Source: Ectothiorhodospiraceae bacterium WFHF3C12
GTDB taxonomy: Bacteria > Pseudomonadota > Gammaproteobacteria > Nitrococcales > Nitrococcaceae
Assembly: GCA_013519935.1 (NCBI GenBank)
Contig: JACDUA010000010.1
Coordinates: 1 to 64,000, forward strand
Reading direction: 5' to 3'
DNA: 64,000 nt
Both the position numbers and the translations under genes were made by a program. Shown in pieces: positions 53,743-61,709 of this stretch. The notes below the pieces were generated by a model. That model had not been told where the DNA came from. It did not search any database and saw only the letters and a list, made by a program, of their open reading frames with translations. How positions within the stretch are numbered: the stretch's first letter is position 1; the number at the start of each line of letters is the position of its first letter.

Positions 53743-54389
53743 GATATCGACCTAGATATATTGGGGCAAGCGTAGCCCAGCTTCAACGACTTTATTCACA
53801 CTGTAGCTCCGATCACCAATGCTATGCGATGTCATGCGACCCGGTCTCGGTAACAAGTCTTGAGGATTGGATGCCGACAAATTGCCAGGTCGTTGCGGGC
53901 CCCGAACGGAGTCTCCGGCCCGTTATCGGCAGGACGACGTCCTGCCTGCTACGCCCATCGGGACTCTGGTGCGTGACGCCGCCTACTGTAGTTGCAGGAA
54001 TCCCTACTGTCCCCTTGGATATGGCCCAGCCACGTGGTGTAGCGAAACTGCAGGTCGGGTCGACAGCTTCGAAATTCTTCGCTTTGCGCTGATTGCATGA
54101 TCGCCTCTATCATCTTCCCTATGGGCACGAATGCGCCAGCCCGTCGGTCTCTCACATTGGTATGTGGTCTGTCCACGGCCGTCCTTACCGTAGTAATCGA
54201 CGTTTCTGCAGAGTTCGCTGGCGACGATGTTCCCCTCGACGCGCGGACTAGCCAAACGAAGTTCGTATCGAGCGCGCGCGCCGCTCTCACTCACGGGGTT
54301 TCAGCGGCAGGTGTGATAGAAAAGGAACTCGATAGAGGCGAGTCGGCCGGCCTCCAAGTGGGGGACAGTAGTACAATGGGTGTTGCTGG
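53743..54389. other. 647 bp island segment without a supported gene
   Basis: Composition drops to roughly balanced GC, and every open frame (for example 53829-54092 plus, 53949-54290 minus, 54097-54393 plus) has an unlikely composition. The first ~90 bp must hold the toxin-antitoxin promoter. The rest may hold an RNA, binding sites or decayed coding sequence; I see no CRISPR-like or tRNA-like structure. Confidence 0.5.
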
Positions 54390-54872
54390 GTGAGCACGCG
54401 GGGGGTCTTCGATTTATCTACCCCCAACGACCTCCTGCGTAAGCTGGAATGGGAATTTCAGCAATTGAGGTCGGACCCGGCTAATGCGTTCGTAGCGTTC
54501 AACTTCTTCGTAACGGCTTGGCACTTGCTGGAGTGGCTGCATCCAGATCCCGACGGCAAAGGGACTCGCGCCGAGATTCGTAATGCGACTCCAATCTTGC
54601 AGGTTTGTGAACACATCGCGGTTGGCGCGAAACACTTTGAACCGACCAGTACGCGGCTTTCAGCAGTAAAGGACTACGGCAGGGGCAAGGTTTGGGCGAA
54701 AGGGGTCTGGGCGCCGCGTGTGTGGGCCGATGGTGTTTGGGCAACTTGGTTGGAGGTCGAACTGGATGGCCCGGCCAAACAGGGCTTGGGGGAGTCTGTC
54801 AGAGCGGATGCGCTAGCAAACCAAGTGTTGGATTTTTGGCGGCGCGAGCTCGGCTCGTCACAGCAGACATAA
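54390..54872 (+). CDS. Hypothetical protein
   Basis: A 160-residue, mostly helical protein with a convincing amphipathic pattern (DLLRKLEWEFQQLRSDPANA, FVAFNFFVTAWHLLEWLHPD, ILQVCEHIAVGAKHFEP). A tryptophan-rich stretch with short repeats (VWAKGVWAPRVWADGVWATW) lies near residue 105-125. No known domain is recognised. Start GTG 54390 has no clear ribosome site. It lies between the non-coding segment and the island's right end, in the cargo zone. Confidence 0.65.
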   Translation: MSTRGVFDLSTPNDLLRKLEWEFQQLRSDPANAFVAFNFFVTAWHLLEWLHPDPDGKGTRAEIRNATPILQVCEHIAVGAKHFEPTSTRLSAVKDYGRGKVWAKGVWAPRVWADGVWATWLEVELDGPAKQGLGESVRADALANQVLDFWRRELGSSQQT

Positions 54873-54950
54873 GCCGCGTGCTGTCGTCATGACCGTAACC
54901 TGACGCCTCTGGACGATGATGGGTAACGAAGCTGGGTTTGTTTATTGAGA

Positions 54951-54972
54951 AAGCCGGCGCTGAGGCCGGCTT
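54951..54972 (-). terminator. Hairpin terminator downstream of the minus-strand gene pair
   Basis: AAGCCGGC and GCCGGCTT pair around a 6-nt loop, 8 bp after the stop codon at 54980 on the minus strand, followed by TCTCAATAAAC. The U-tract is poor, so strength is uncertain. It ends the 55446-54980 operon. Confidence 0.55.
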
Positions 54973-54979
54973 GCTTCGT

Positions 54980-55138
54980 TCAGGCAACGGGGTTTGGCAA
55001 TCGTAATCGCCGCTCTCTGGCGTGGCGCTGGTGCTCGTCACAGAGTAGCGCTTCCCGGCCCTGGCCGAGCGGCCAATACGCCGACGCTTCCTTCCTGCAA
55101 CGCCCGCCACGGGTGGTGATGGCTTCACAGCGGTTCAT
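54980..55138 (-). CDS. 52-residue zinc-finger-like protein
   Basis: A small gene easily missed because of its length: MNRCEAITTRGGRCRKEASA, then YWPLGQGREALLCDEHQRH and a basic tail. The C-x10-C ... C-x2-H spacing is the zinc-binding 'CRxxTxxGRRCxxxA...CxxH' form frequent in phages and islands. The ATG overlaps the stop of the upstream gene (ATGA), strongly supporting translation. A hairpin follows the stop. Function unknown. Confidence 0.7.
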   Translation of the reverse strand: MNRCEAITTRGGRCRKEASAYWPLGQGREALLCDEHQRHARERRLRLPNPVA

Positions 55139-55446
55139 CGGCTTCCCTCCGAGTGGCGACGGGCGGCTTCGCTGAGGTCGGAGTGTGGGGAGTAGGGGTC
55201 AAGGCCGAACTCGTCGAGATACTCGATTGCCCGACGCTGGACCAGGTCACCCAGTAACTTCACGGCGTCCCCGAGCCCGCCGCGGACGTTCCCGGGTATC
55301 TCATCTTCCCCGAGTATGATTCCGATCGCGTACAGGCCATAGCCGGCGCTGTGGAGCTCCTGCAACTCTCTGGTGAGGGCCTCGATGGAGTGCTTCTCCT
55401 GGGCCTGCGTTACTGATGCGATGGTGTGTGCCTTTGGCGCAGACAT
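55135..55446 (-). CDS. Hypothetical protein at the island's right end
   Basis: A 103-residue protein with helical N-terminal half (TQAQEKHSIEALTRELQELH) and acidic C-terminal half (IEYLDEFGLDPYSPHSDL). A good ribosome site (AGGAG, 7 bp before) supports the ATG at 55446; the in-frame ATG at 55482 would add 12 residues. It is the first of a two-gene unit with the 52-residue zinc-finger gene, reading away from ssrA. No homologous family is recognised. Confidence 0.65.
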   Translation of the reverse strand: MSAPKAHTIASVTQAQEKHSIEALTRELQELHSAGYGLYAIGIILGEDEIPGNVRGGLGDAVKLLGDLVQRRAIEYLDEFGLDPYSPHSDLSEAARRHSEGSR

Positions 55447-55500
55447 AGCCTTTCTCCTGTTGTGGTGAACAGGGAAGGCCAAGCGTTTTCAGGTGGTGGG

Positions 55501-55540
55501 GTCAGTTGTTGGACGGCCTCGAAAGACCGTCCTAACTGAC
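55501..55540. promoter_or_regulatory. 40 bp imperfect palindrome beside the right attachment site
   Basis: GTCAGTT-gtt-GGACGG and CCGTCC-t-AACTGAC pair around CCTCGAAAGA. The palindrome begins 18 bp from the right core (55558). Being inside the island it may be a recombinase or excisionase arm site, or a hairpin that helps form the 3' end of ssrA transcripts now that the original terminator is far away. It lacks a U-tract. Confidence 0.5.
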
Positions 55541-55557
55541 TGATTTACAAAGATGAT

Positions 55558-55572
55558 TGGTGGAGGCGGCGG
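55558..55572. other. attR core within the ssrA 3' end
   Basis: TGGTGGAGGCGGCGG, the complement of the last 15 nt of tmRNA including CCA, followed by GAATCGAACCCGCG of the intact T-arm. It is identical to 45174-45188. Confidence 0.85.
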
Positions 55573-55915
55573 GAATCGAACCCGCGTCCGCAGGACCTCC
55601 GCCCTCGGATCTACATGCTTAGCCCGGTCTATTGTGTTTAACCGGTTACCGCCCGACGGGCAGGGCGATCAACCGGCGAGCCCGTTAAGGTTTCGCCTCA
55701 AAGGTCCGGGCAGCCAATGAGACTAGCCTGTGTGCTATGACCACCGCCAGGGACCACAGGCGATCGCCTGACTGGTGGCTCACGGGTTTTTAGGCCGCGA
55801 GAGCGTAGTTGTCGTCGTTGGCAACTATCTTTGGTGTCACATGATTTACGAGGGAAGTGACGTCCTCGGCATGCACCTCGGGTTTCGCGACCTGCGTCGA
55901 AGCCATGTCGCCCCC
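55558..55915 (-). ncRNA. ssrA: Transfer-messenger RNA (tmRNA)
   Basis: The 5' end GGGGGCGACATGGCTTCGAC (at 55915) and 3' end GGGTTCGATTCCCGCCGCCT then CCACCA form the tRNA-like domain; GGGGGCG pairs with CGCCTCC. The tag reading frame (55822-55790) is GCC AAC GAC GAC AAC TAC GCT CTC GCG GCC TAA, giving ANDDNYALAA, one residue different from the E. coli tag. With SmpB it rescues stalled ribosomes and marks proteins for proteolysis. The island inserted at its 3' end but restored a full CCA-encoding terminus, so it should be functional. smpB lies upstream. Confidence 0.95.
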
Positions 55916-56027
55916 GTTCTGTGTACTCGGACAGTGTAACCGAACTGAAAGTTCAGCGTGAGTCTGGTTAAGTACCGTCCGCAGCGGGGAATATTGGCGC
56001 GGCCTGCCGTGGATTCAAGGTGCCCGG

Positions 56028-56513
<486 letters not shown>

Positions 56514-56705
56514 GCGGCGTATTGTAGCGGGCCGGGTCAACAGGGCCAACGCGGATGCGCCCACCGGCGCCCGCCTTGCGGTGCCCGGACAAAGCCAAGA
56601 GAATGAAGCCACGCTGTACCGGGGATGCACCGCACGATTCCCGCGTCACGGTTTTTACGCCCTCCGGGGCCCACCGTGCCGTCAGAGCCGAGAAGGGGAG
56701 CCCGT

Positions 56706-58085
56706 TTGGTTTCGCCGCGCCATTCCGTACACGGCCAATGGTCCAGCCGGTTCATCTTCATCGTCGCGCTGATCGGTTCCGCCGTCGGGCTCGGCAATGT
56801 CTGGAAGTTTCCCTATCTGGCCGGCGAGAACGGCGGCGGCGCGTTCGTGCTGGTGTACCTGCTGTGCACGGCGTTCATCGGCTTGCCGCTGATGGCCGCG
56901 GAGATCCTCATCGGCCGGCGGGCCCGCCGCAGCCCCGTGCTGGCCATGCGTACCCTGGCGCTGGAGGAGGGCAGGAGCAGTCTTTGGGCCGGTGTGGGCT
57001 GGCTGGCCACGCTGGCGGCGGTGCTGATCCTGGCCGCTTACAGCGTGGTGGGCGGGTGGGCAATGGCCTATGTCTTCCGGGCGGCCTCCGGCGCGTTCGT
57101 CGGCGTGGACGCCTATCAGGCCTCCCAGTTGTTCCGCCAGCTCACGGGCGATCCCGAGCGTTTGCTGGCGTGGCACACGCTGTTCTTGGCCGTGACGGTC
57201 ATGGTGGTGGGCCGGGGCGTTCGGCATGGTCTGGAGGAGGCCGTGCGCTGGTTCATGCCCATCCTGATCGGGTTGCTGCTGTTGCTCGTCTGGTACGCGT
57301 GGCGTTACGGGGCGTTCGACCAGGCGGTGGATTTCCTCTTCCGGCCGAATTTCGCGGCGCTATCCGGCGGTGCGGTGCTGGCCGCTCTCGGGCATGCGTT
57401 TTTCACCCTGAGCCTGGGCATGGGCGCGGTCATGGCCTATGCCGCCTACGCCGGTGACCGGGTGCCCGTGTTGCAGGTGTCCCTGATGGTGGTGCTCGCC
57501 GATACGGCAGTCGCGCTGCTGGCGGGTCTCGCCACGTTCCCTCTGGTGTTCAGCAACGGCCTGGCCCCGGCCTCCGGTCCCGGGCTGGTCTTCGAGACGC
57601 TGCCGCTCGCTTTCGGGGCGATGGCGGACGGGGAGGTCTACGCCACGTTGTTCTTCGCCATGCTCATGTTCGCCGCGTGGACCTCCTCGATATCCCTGCT
57701 GGAGCCGGCGGTGGCCTATCTGGTGGAGCGCTGGCGGATCGAGCGGCCGCTGGCGACCAGCTACCTCGGCGTGGCGGTCTGGACCCTGGGACTCGTGCCG
57801 GTGTTCTCGTTTAACATCTGGGCCCATGTGCGCCCGCTGGACGGGTGGCCCCTGTTTCAGGGGAGAACGCTGTTCGATCTGATGAATTTCGTCTCCACCA
57901 ACCTCATGCTGCCTCTGGTGGGGCTGGCCGTGGCGGTTTTTGCCGGCTGGCGGCTCTCGCCGCAGACCAGCCGGCTGGAGATGGGTCGTACCCTCGGCTA
58001 TCGGCTGTGGCTGGGGGTGATACGTTTCATAACGCCCGTCGCGGTACTCATCGTGCTGCTGAACAGCGCGGGCATTCTGCAGTAG
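56706..58085 (+). CDS. Sodium-dependent transporter of the NSS/SNF family
   Basis: A 459-residue protein with about eleven to twelve membrane helices. TM1 contains FIFIVALIGSAVGLGNVWKF, the sodium- and substrate-binding unwound segment typical of LeuT-fold NSS symporters; GENGGGAFVLVYL follows. It should import an amino acid or related solute with sodium, which suits a salt-adapted bacterium. The start is TTG at 56706, with AAGGGGAG 5 bp before it, and is preferred to an ATG at 56625 whose extra residues are not family-like. Confidence 0.9.
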   Translation: MVSPRHSVHGQWSSRFIFIVALIGSAVGLGNVWKFPYLAGENGGGAFVLVYLLCTAFIGLPLMAAEILIGRRARRSPVLAMRTLALEEGRSSLWAGVGWLATLAAVLILAAYSVVGGWAMAYVFRAASGAFVGVDAYQASQLFRQLTGDPERLLAWHTLFLAVTVMVVGRGVRHGLEEAVRWFMPILIGLLLLLVWYAWRYGAFDQAVDFLFRPNFAALSGGAVLAALGHAFFTLSLGMGAVMAYAAYAGDRVPVLQVSLMVVLADTAVALLAGLATFPLVFSNGLAPASGPGLVFETLPLAFGAMADGEVYATLFFAMLMFAAWTSSISLLEPAVAYLVERWRIERPLATSYLGVAVWTLGLVPVFSFNIWAHVRPLDGWPLFQGRTLFDLMNFVSTNLMLPLVGLAVAVFAGWRLSPQTSRLEMGRTLGYRLWLGVIRFITPVAVLIVLLNSAGILQ

Positions 58086-58106
58086 ACAATAACCGAGTTG
58101 GGGTAT

Positions 58107-58538
58107 ATGACCACGGTTTCCCGCAGTGCCCTGGTGCCGTACTCGGCCCAGGCGATGTTCGATCTGGTCGATGACGTGGACAGCTACGACCGCTTCCTGC
58201 CCTGGTGCAAGGAGAGTCGCGTGCTCGAACGCACCGACGATGCCGTCAAGGGCACCATCATCTTCTCCAAGGGAGGCTTCGAGAAGGGCTTTACCACCCT
58301 GAACCGACGACAGCCGGGCAAGATGATCGAGATCCGCCTGGTCGAGGGGCCGTTTCGGCATCTGGAGGGATTCTGGCGCTTCCAGACGTTGCGCGAAGAC
58401 GCCAGCAAGGTGAGCCTGGACCTGGAGTTCGAGTTCAATAACCGCCTGGTGGCGATGGCGTTCGGCAAGGTCTTCACCCAGGTGGCGAACACTCTGGTGG
58501 ACGCGTTCGTTGGCCGGGCGCGGGAGGTCTATCGGTAG
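58107..58538 (+). CDS. ratA: RatA/COQ10-family START-domain protein
   Basis: A 143-residue Polyketide_cyc/START-like protein: SALVPYSAQAMFDLVDDVDSYD, FLPWCKESRVL and FEFNNRLVAMAFGKVF are typical of RatA (YfjG) and of mitochondrial COQ10. The family has been described as a toxin against ribosome association and as a ubiquinone-binding protein; the second is better supported for homologues. ATG 58107 is used. It overlaps rnfH by one base, the standard ratA-rnfH pair next to smpB/ssrA in Gammaproteobacteria. Confidence 0.93.
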   Translation: MTTVSRSALVPYSAQAMFDLVDDVDSYDRFLPWCKESRVLERTDDAVKGTIIFSKGGFEKGFTTLNRRQPGKMIEIRLVEGPFRHLEGFWRFQTLREDASKVSLDLEFEFNNRLVAMAFGKVFTQVANTLVDAFVGRAREVYR

Positions 58539-58837
58539 TGACGGAGCGGGGCATGTTGCAGGTGGAGGTGGCCTATGCCCGGCCCGAGGACCAGGTCATC
58601 CTGCCCATCGACGTGCCGGCCGGGACGACGGTGGAGCAGGCCATCCGCCAGTCCGGCATCCTGGAGCGCTTCCCGGAAATCGATCTCGCGTCGCAGAAGG
58701 TGGGCGTGTTCAGTCGCATCGTGGGGCTGGACGAAACGCTGCGCGAGCATGACCGTGTGGAGATATACCGTCCGTTGCAGGTGGATCCGAAGGAGATGCG
58801 ACGCAAACGGGCGCGGGAGCAGGGTCGCGGTTCGTGA
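58538..58837 (+). CDS. rnfH: RnfH family protein (UPF0125)
   Basis: A 99-residue ubiquitin-like-fold protein: VEVAYARPEDQVILPIDVPA, GTTVEQAIRQSGIL, VGVFSRIVGLDETLREHDRV and EIYRPLQVDPKEMRRKRA. The function is unclear. The GTG start shares its first base with the ratA stop (TAGTG). Confidence 0.93.
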   Translation: MTERGMLQVEVAYARPEDQVILPIDVPAGTTVEQAIRQSGILERFPEIDLASQKVGVFSRIVGLDETLREHDRVEIYRPLQVDPKEMRRKRAREQGRGS

Positions 58838-58882
58838 GGCGACATCCCGCCGGCGCAGGCGGGATCGGTGCGTTGCCCGGCG

Positions 58883-59239
58883 CTAGCTCTCGCCCGCGCC
58901 GGCGCCGAGGTTGGCCGGCGCCAGGTTGCCCTCGACGCGGGCCAGTCGGCCGTCCCGGAAATGCACGGTGAGCCGGTCCACGCGCATGGGCTCGTTTTCC
59001 ACGTCCAGTGAATAGACGTAGTCCCAACGGTCGGCGTGAAAAGGGTCTTCGATGGCTGGCGTGCCGAGCACGTAACGCACCTGTTCCTGCGTCATGCCGG
59101 GTCTGAGCTGTTCGACCATCGCCTCGGTGATGATGTTGCCCTGCTGGACGGGGACCTCGTAGGCGAACGGGATGTGGCCGGCACAGCCCGCCAGGAGGAG
59201 CGTGCTTATGTATACTGTCGTGAGTTTACGTATCGACAT
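58883..59239 (-). CDS. bamE: BamE outer-membrane assembly lipoprotein
   Basis: A 118-residue lipoprotein. Signal peptide with lipobox LLLAGC (cysteine near position 19); mature domain has VPVQQGNIITEAMVEQLRPG, MTQEQVRYVLGTPAIEDPF and RWDYVYSLD, the SmpA/OmlA fold. It belongs to the BAM complex inserting beta-barrel proteins such as PelB. The ATG at 59239 is chosen to start the signal peptide. It is divergent from fur with only 53 bp between the start codons, so the promoters overlap the coding ends. Confidence 0.95.
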   Translation of the reverse strand: MSIRKLTTVYISTLLLAGCAGHIPFAYEVPVQQGNIITEAMVEQLRPGMTQEQVRYVLGTPAIEDPFHADRWDYVYSLDVENEPMRVDRLTVHFRDGRLARVEGNLAPANLGAGAGES

Positions 59240-59292
59240 TGCGTGCGCATCATAGCGCAAGACCTGAGACGATAGCGAGAACGGGGGCGACA

Positions 59293-59733
59293 TTGGAATC
59301 CAAGGACCTTCGCAAAGCCGGTCTGAAGGTGACGCTGCCACGGGTGAAGATCCTCGAGATGCTCGAACGCAGCGAGAACCGCCATCTCTCCGCCGAAGAC
59401 GTCTACAAGGCGTTGCTGGATTCCGGAGAGGATATCGGGCTCGCCACCGTTTACCGCGTCCTGACGCAGTTCGAGGCGGCCGGTCTGGTGCAGCGCCACC
59501 ATTTCGAGGGCAACCAGGCCGTATTCGAGCTGGATGAGGGCAGCCACCACGATCACCTGATCTGCGTGACCTGCGGTGCCATCCGCGAGTTCTACGACGA
59601 GACCATCGAGAACCGCCAGAACGAGGTGGCCAAGCGGCTGGGCTTCGGCATCAGCGACCATTCGCTGATTCTCTACGGCAAGTGCAACACCTACGAGAAG
59701 ACCGGCACCTGCGAGTTCCTCACCGAGGAGTGA
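59293..59733 (+). CDS. fur: Ferric uptake regulator
   Basis: A 146-residue Fur protein. The winged helix includes RVKILEMLERSENRHLSAED and IGLATVYRVLTQFEAAGLV; the metal sites include HHDHLICVTCG (H85, H86, H88, C91, C94). With Fe(II) it represses iron uptake genes. The start is a TTG at 59293 (LESKDLRKAGLKVT) with GGGGG upstream; homologues begin with this sequence, and the frame further upstream lies in the bamE promoter area. Divergent from bamE, the usual arrangement. Confidence 0.95.
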   Translation: MESKDLRKAGLKVTLPRVKILEMLERSENRHLSAEDVYKALLDSGEDIGLATVYRVLTQFEAAGLVQRHHFEGNQAVFELDEGSHHDHLICVTCGAIREFYDETIENRQNEVAKRLGFGISDHSLILYGKCNTYEKTGTCEFLTEE

Positions 59734-59861
59734 GGGCCGCGCGCCGGTCCCTGCTGTGAAGACTGCGAAGATGTTCGTCGTCATGTCCACGATGGCGATG
59801 CGTCCGCGCAGATGAAACGCGCTTCGCCATCCAACCCGGGTCCGCGGCCGGACAGTAGCCG

Positions 59862-59932
59862 CAGGTCCGAGGGGCTTGTCATCCGATAGTCTGGCGGGGA
59901 ATGTCGGCGCCGGCTTCGCCGGTGCCGAACCA
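59862..59932. repeat. Second intergenic repeat family, copy 3
   Basis: CAGGTCCGAGGGGCTTGTCA then TCCGATAG, and TGTCGGCGCCGGCTTCGCCG then GTGCCGA, repeat the two-stem design of the copies at 9434 and 33261. The remainder of the fur-recN convergent spacer (59734-60035) has no gene that I can support. Confidence 0.6.
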
Positions 59933-60035
59933 CGTCCGCGGGCCCGGCGCCGTTTTTAATGCGATCGGGTGTCGCGGTGTGCGCTGCTTCACTCCACCGA
60001 TATGACCTGCGGCCGGACGGCAAACGTCGAAGAGC

Positions 60036-61703
60036 TCAGCCGGCCCTTTCGAGCATCTCCTGGGCATGGCGCAGGGTGTTTTCGGTGATCTCCACGCCGC
60101 CGAGCATGCGCGCCAGTTCTTCCGTGCGCTCTTTGCCTTCCAGCGGCCGCACATCGGTGCGGGTCGTACCGTCCACGGTGGCTTTGGTGACCTGGAGCTG
60201 ATGATGGGCCTGCGCGGCCACCTGGGGCAGGTGAGTGACGCAGAGCACCTGCCGCATCTCGCCGAGCTCGCGCAGCTTGCGGCCGACGACCTCCGCGACG
60301 GCGCCGCCGATGCCGGTGTCCGCCTCGTCGAAGATCAGCGTGGGAATGAGGGTGGCATGGGCGGACACCACCTCCAGCGCCAACCCGATCCGCGAGAGCT
60401 CGCCGCCCGAGGCGACGCGATTGAGCGGGCCGAAGGGGCGGTCGGGATTGGTGCGAACCTCGAACTGCACGTTATCCAGCCCGGTGGGACTGATCTTGCC
60501 GTCTTCGGCCATTTCGATGCGGATGTAGACCTCGCCGCCCGGCATGCCCAGCTGCTGGATGATCTCCGTGGCCCTGTCACCCAGGTCCGTGGCCGTGCGC
60601 TGGCGCGCGTAACTCAGCTCCACCGCCGCGGCGCGGTAGTCGTTCTCCCGCTCGCCAAGCTGCTGGCGCAATTCCAGGAGACGGCTCTCGGCGTTCTCCA
60701 GGCGTTCGAGCTCGTCCTTCAGTTCCTCCAGCCGCTGCGGCAGCGCTTCCGGGGCAACGCGATGCTTGCGGGCCAGGTCGTGCAGCGTGCCGATGCGATC
60801 CTCCACCCACTGCAGCCTCGCGGGGTCCACCTCGGTATTGTCGGCGTAGTGGCGCAGCGCGTTACAGCCTTCCTCCACGCGCACCAGCGACTCGTTGAAG
60901 AGCTGCAGCGCGTTGTCGAGGTTGGCGTCCAGCTCGGCGAAGTCTTCGAGCCTGCGCGTGGCCGCGCTCAGACCCGATTGTGCCGAGCTGTCGTCCTCGT
61001 AGAGCATCGACAGTATTTGCTGGCAGGCCTCCAGGGTTTCCCCCGCCGAGGCCAGGCGCCGCTGCTCGGCGTCCAGGGACTCGATCTCTTCGGCGGTCAT
61101 GTCCAGGGCATCGAGCTCGCCCACCTGAAAGCGAAGGAGGTCCAGCCGGTCCTGATAGTCCTCCTGGCCGCCTTCGAGCTCGCGGATCTCACGGCGGGTC
61201 TGCTGGCAGTCGCGATAGAGGCCGGCGACGCGTTGCAGCAGCCCTTCGTGGCGGCCGTAGCGGTCGATGATCTCGCGCTGGGCGTCGCGCTTCATCAGTG
61301 ACTGGTGGGCGTGCTGGCCGTGGATGTCCACCAGCAGCTCGCCCAGCTCGGACAGGGACTGCAGCGGCACCGGCCGGCCATTGATGAACGCCTGGGACCG
61401 GCCGTTACGCTGGACGACCCGCCGCAGCAGGCATTCGCCATCGGCGTCGAGGGCCTGCTCGGCGAGCCATTCGCCGGCCGCCGGGACGTCGCTGATGTCG
61501 AAACTGACGTTGATCTCGGAACGGTCTTCGGCGGGGCCCACGGCGTCGGAATCGGCGCGGTCGCCCAGGCACAGCCCGAGCGCATCCAGCAGAATCGACT
61601 TGCCGGCGCCGGTCTCGCCCGTCAGCGCGCCCATGCCGGCGCGCAGCTCCAGCTCCAGCTCGTCGACGATGGCGAAATTTCTTATGTGTATGTGCGACAG
61701 CAT
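60036..61703 (-). CDS. recN: DNA repair protein RecN
   Basis: A 555-residue SMC-like ATPase. N-terminal IRNFAIVDELELELRAGMGA and Walker A LTGETGAGKSILLDAL, a long central coiled coil (~170-360), the ABC signature NRVASGGELSRIGLALE and Walker B TLIFDEADTGIGG followed by VTHLPQVAAQA. RecN tethers ends in double-strand break repair. It is 6 bp downstream of nadK, an operon order found in many Gammaproteobacteria. It is convergent with fur. Confidence 0.96.
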   Translation of the reverse strand: MLSHIHIRNFAIVDELELELRAGMGALTGETGAGKSILLDALGLCLGDRADSDAVGPAEDRSEINVSFDISDVPAAGEWLAEQALDADGECLLRRVVQRNGRSQAFINGRPVPLQSLSELGELLVDIHGQHAHQSLMKRDAQREIIDRYGRHEGLLQRVAGLYRDCQQTRREIRELEGGQEDYQDRLDLLRFQVGELDALDMTAEEIESLDAEQRRLASAGETLEACQQILSMLYEDDSSAQSGLSAATRRLEDFAELDANLDNALQLFNESLVRVEEGCNALRHYADNTEVDPARLQWVEDRIGTLHDLARKHRVAPEALPQRLEELKDELERLENAESRLLELRQQLGERENDYRAAAVELSYARQRTATDLGDRATEIIQQLGMPGGEVYIRIEMAEDGKISPTGLDNVQFEVRTNPDRPFGPLNRVASGGELSRIGLALEVVSAHATLIPTLIFDEADTGIGGAVAEVVGRKLRELGEMRQVLCVTHLPQVAAQAHHQLQVTKATVDGTTRTDVRPLEGKERTEELARMLGGVEITENTLRHAQEMLERAG

Positions 61704-61709
61704 CCCGTG

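Larger units (their letters stand above)
45174..55572. mobile_element. ssrA-integrated genomic island (phage-satellite-like), ~10.4 kb
   Basis: The island is bounded by a perfect 15 bp direct repeat (TGGTGGAGGCGGCGG) equal to the 3' end of tmRNA. It contains a P4-type integrase next to the left end, phage-type replication and capsid genes, zinc proteins, a toxin-antitoxin set and unknown small genes. Gene content and lower apparent GC (for example in 46.7-47.4 and 52.4-54.9 kb) differ from the flanks. No portal, terminase, prohead protease or tail gene is recognisable. It may be a satellite dependent on a helper phage or a decayed prophage. Confidence 0.88.

Noticed and set aside
54097-54393. 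Possible 98-codon gene whose stop overlaps the start at 54390
   Set aside because: The GTGA overlap is suggestive, but composition is not protein-like and no ribosome site precedes its ATG.
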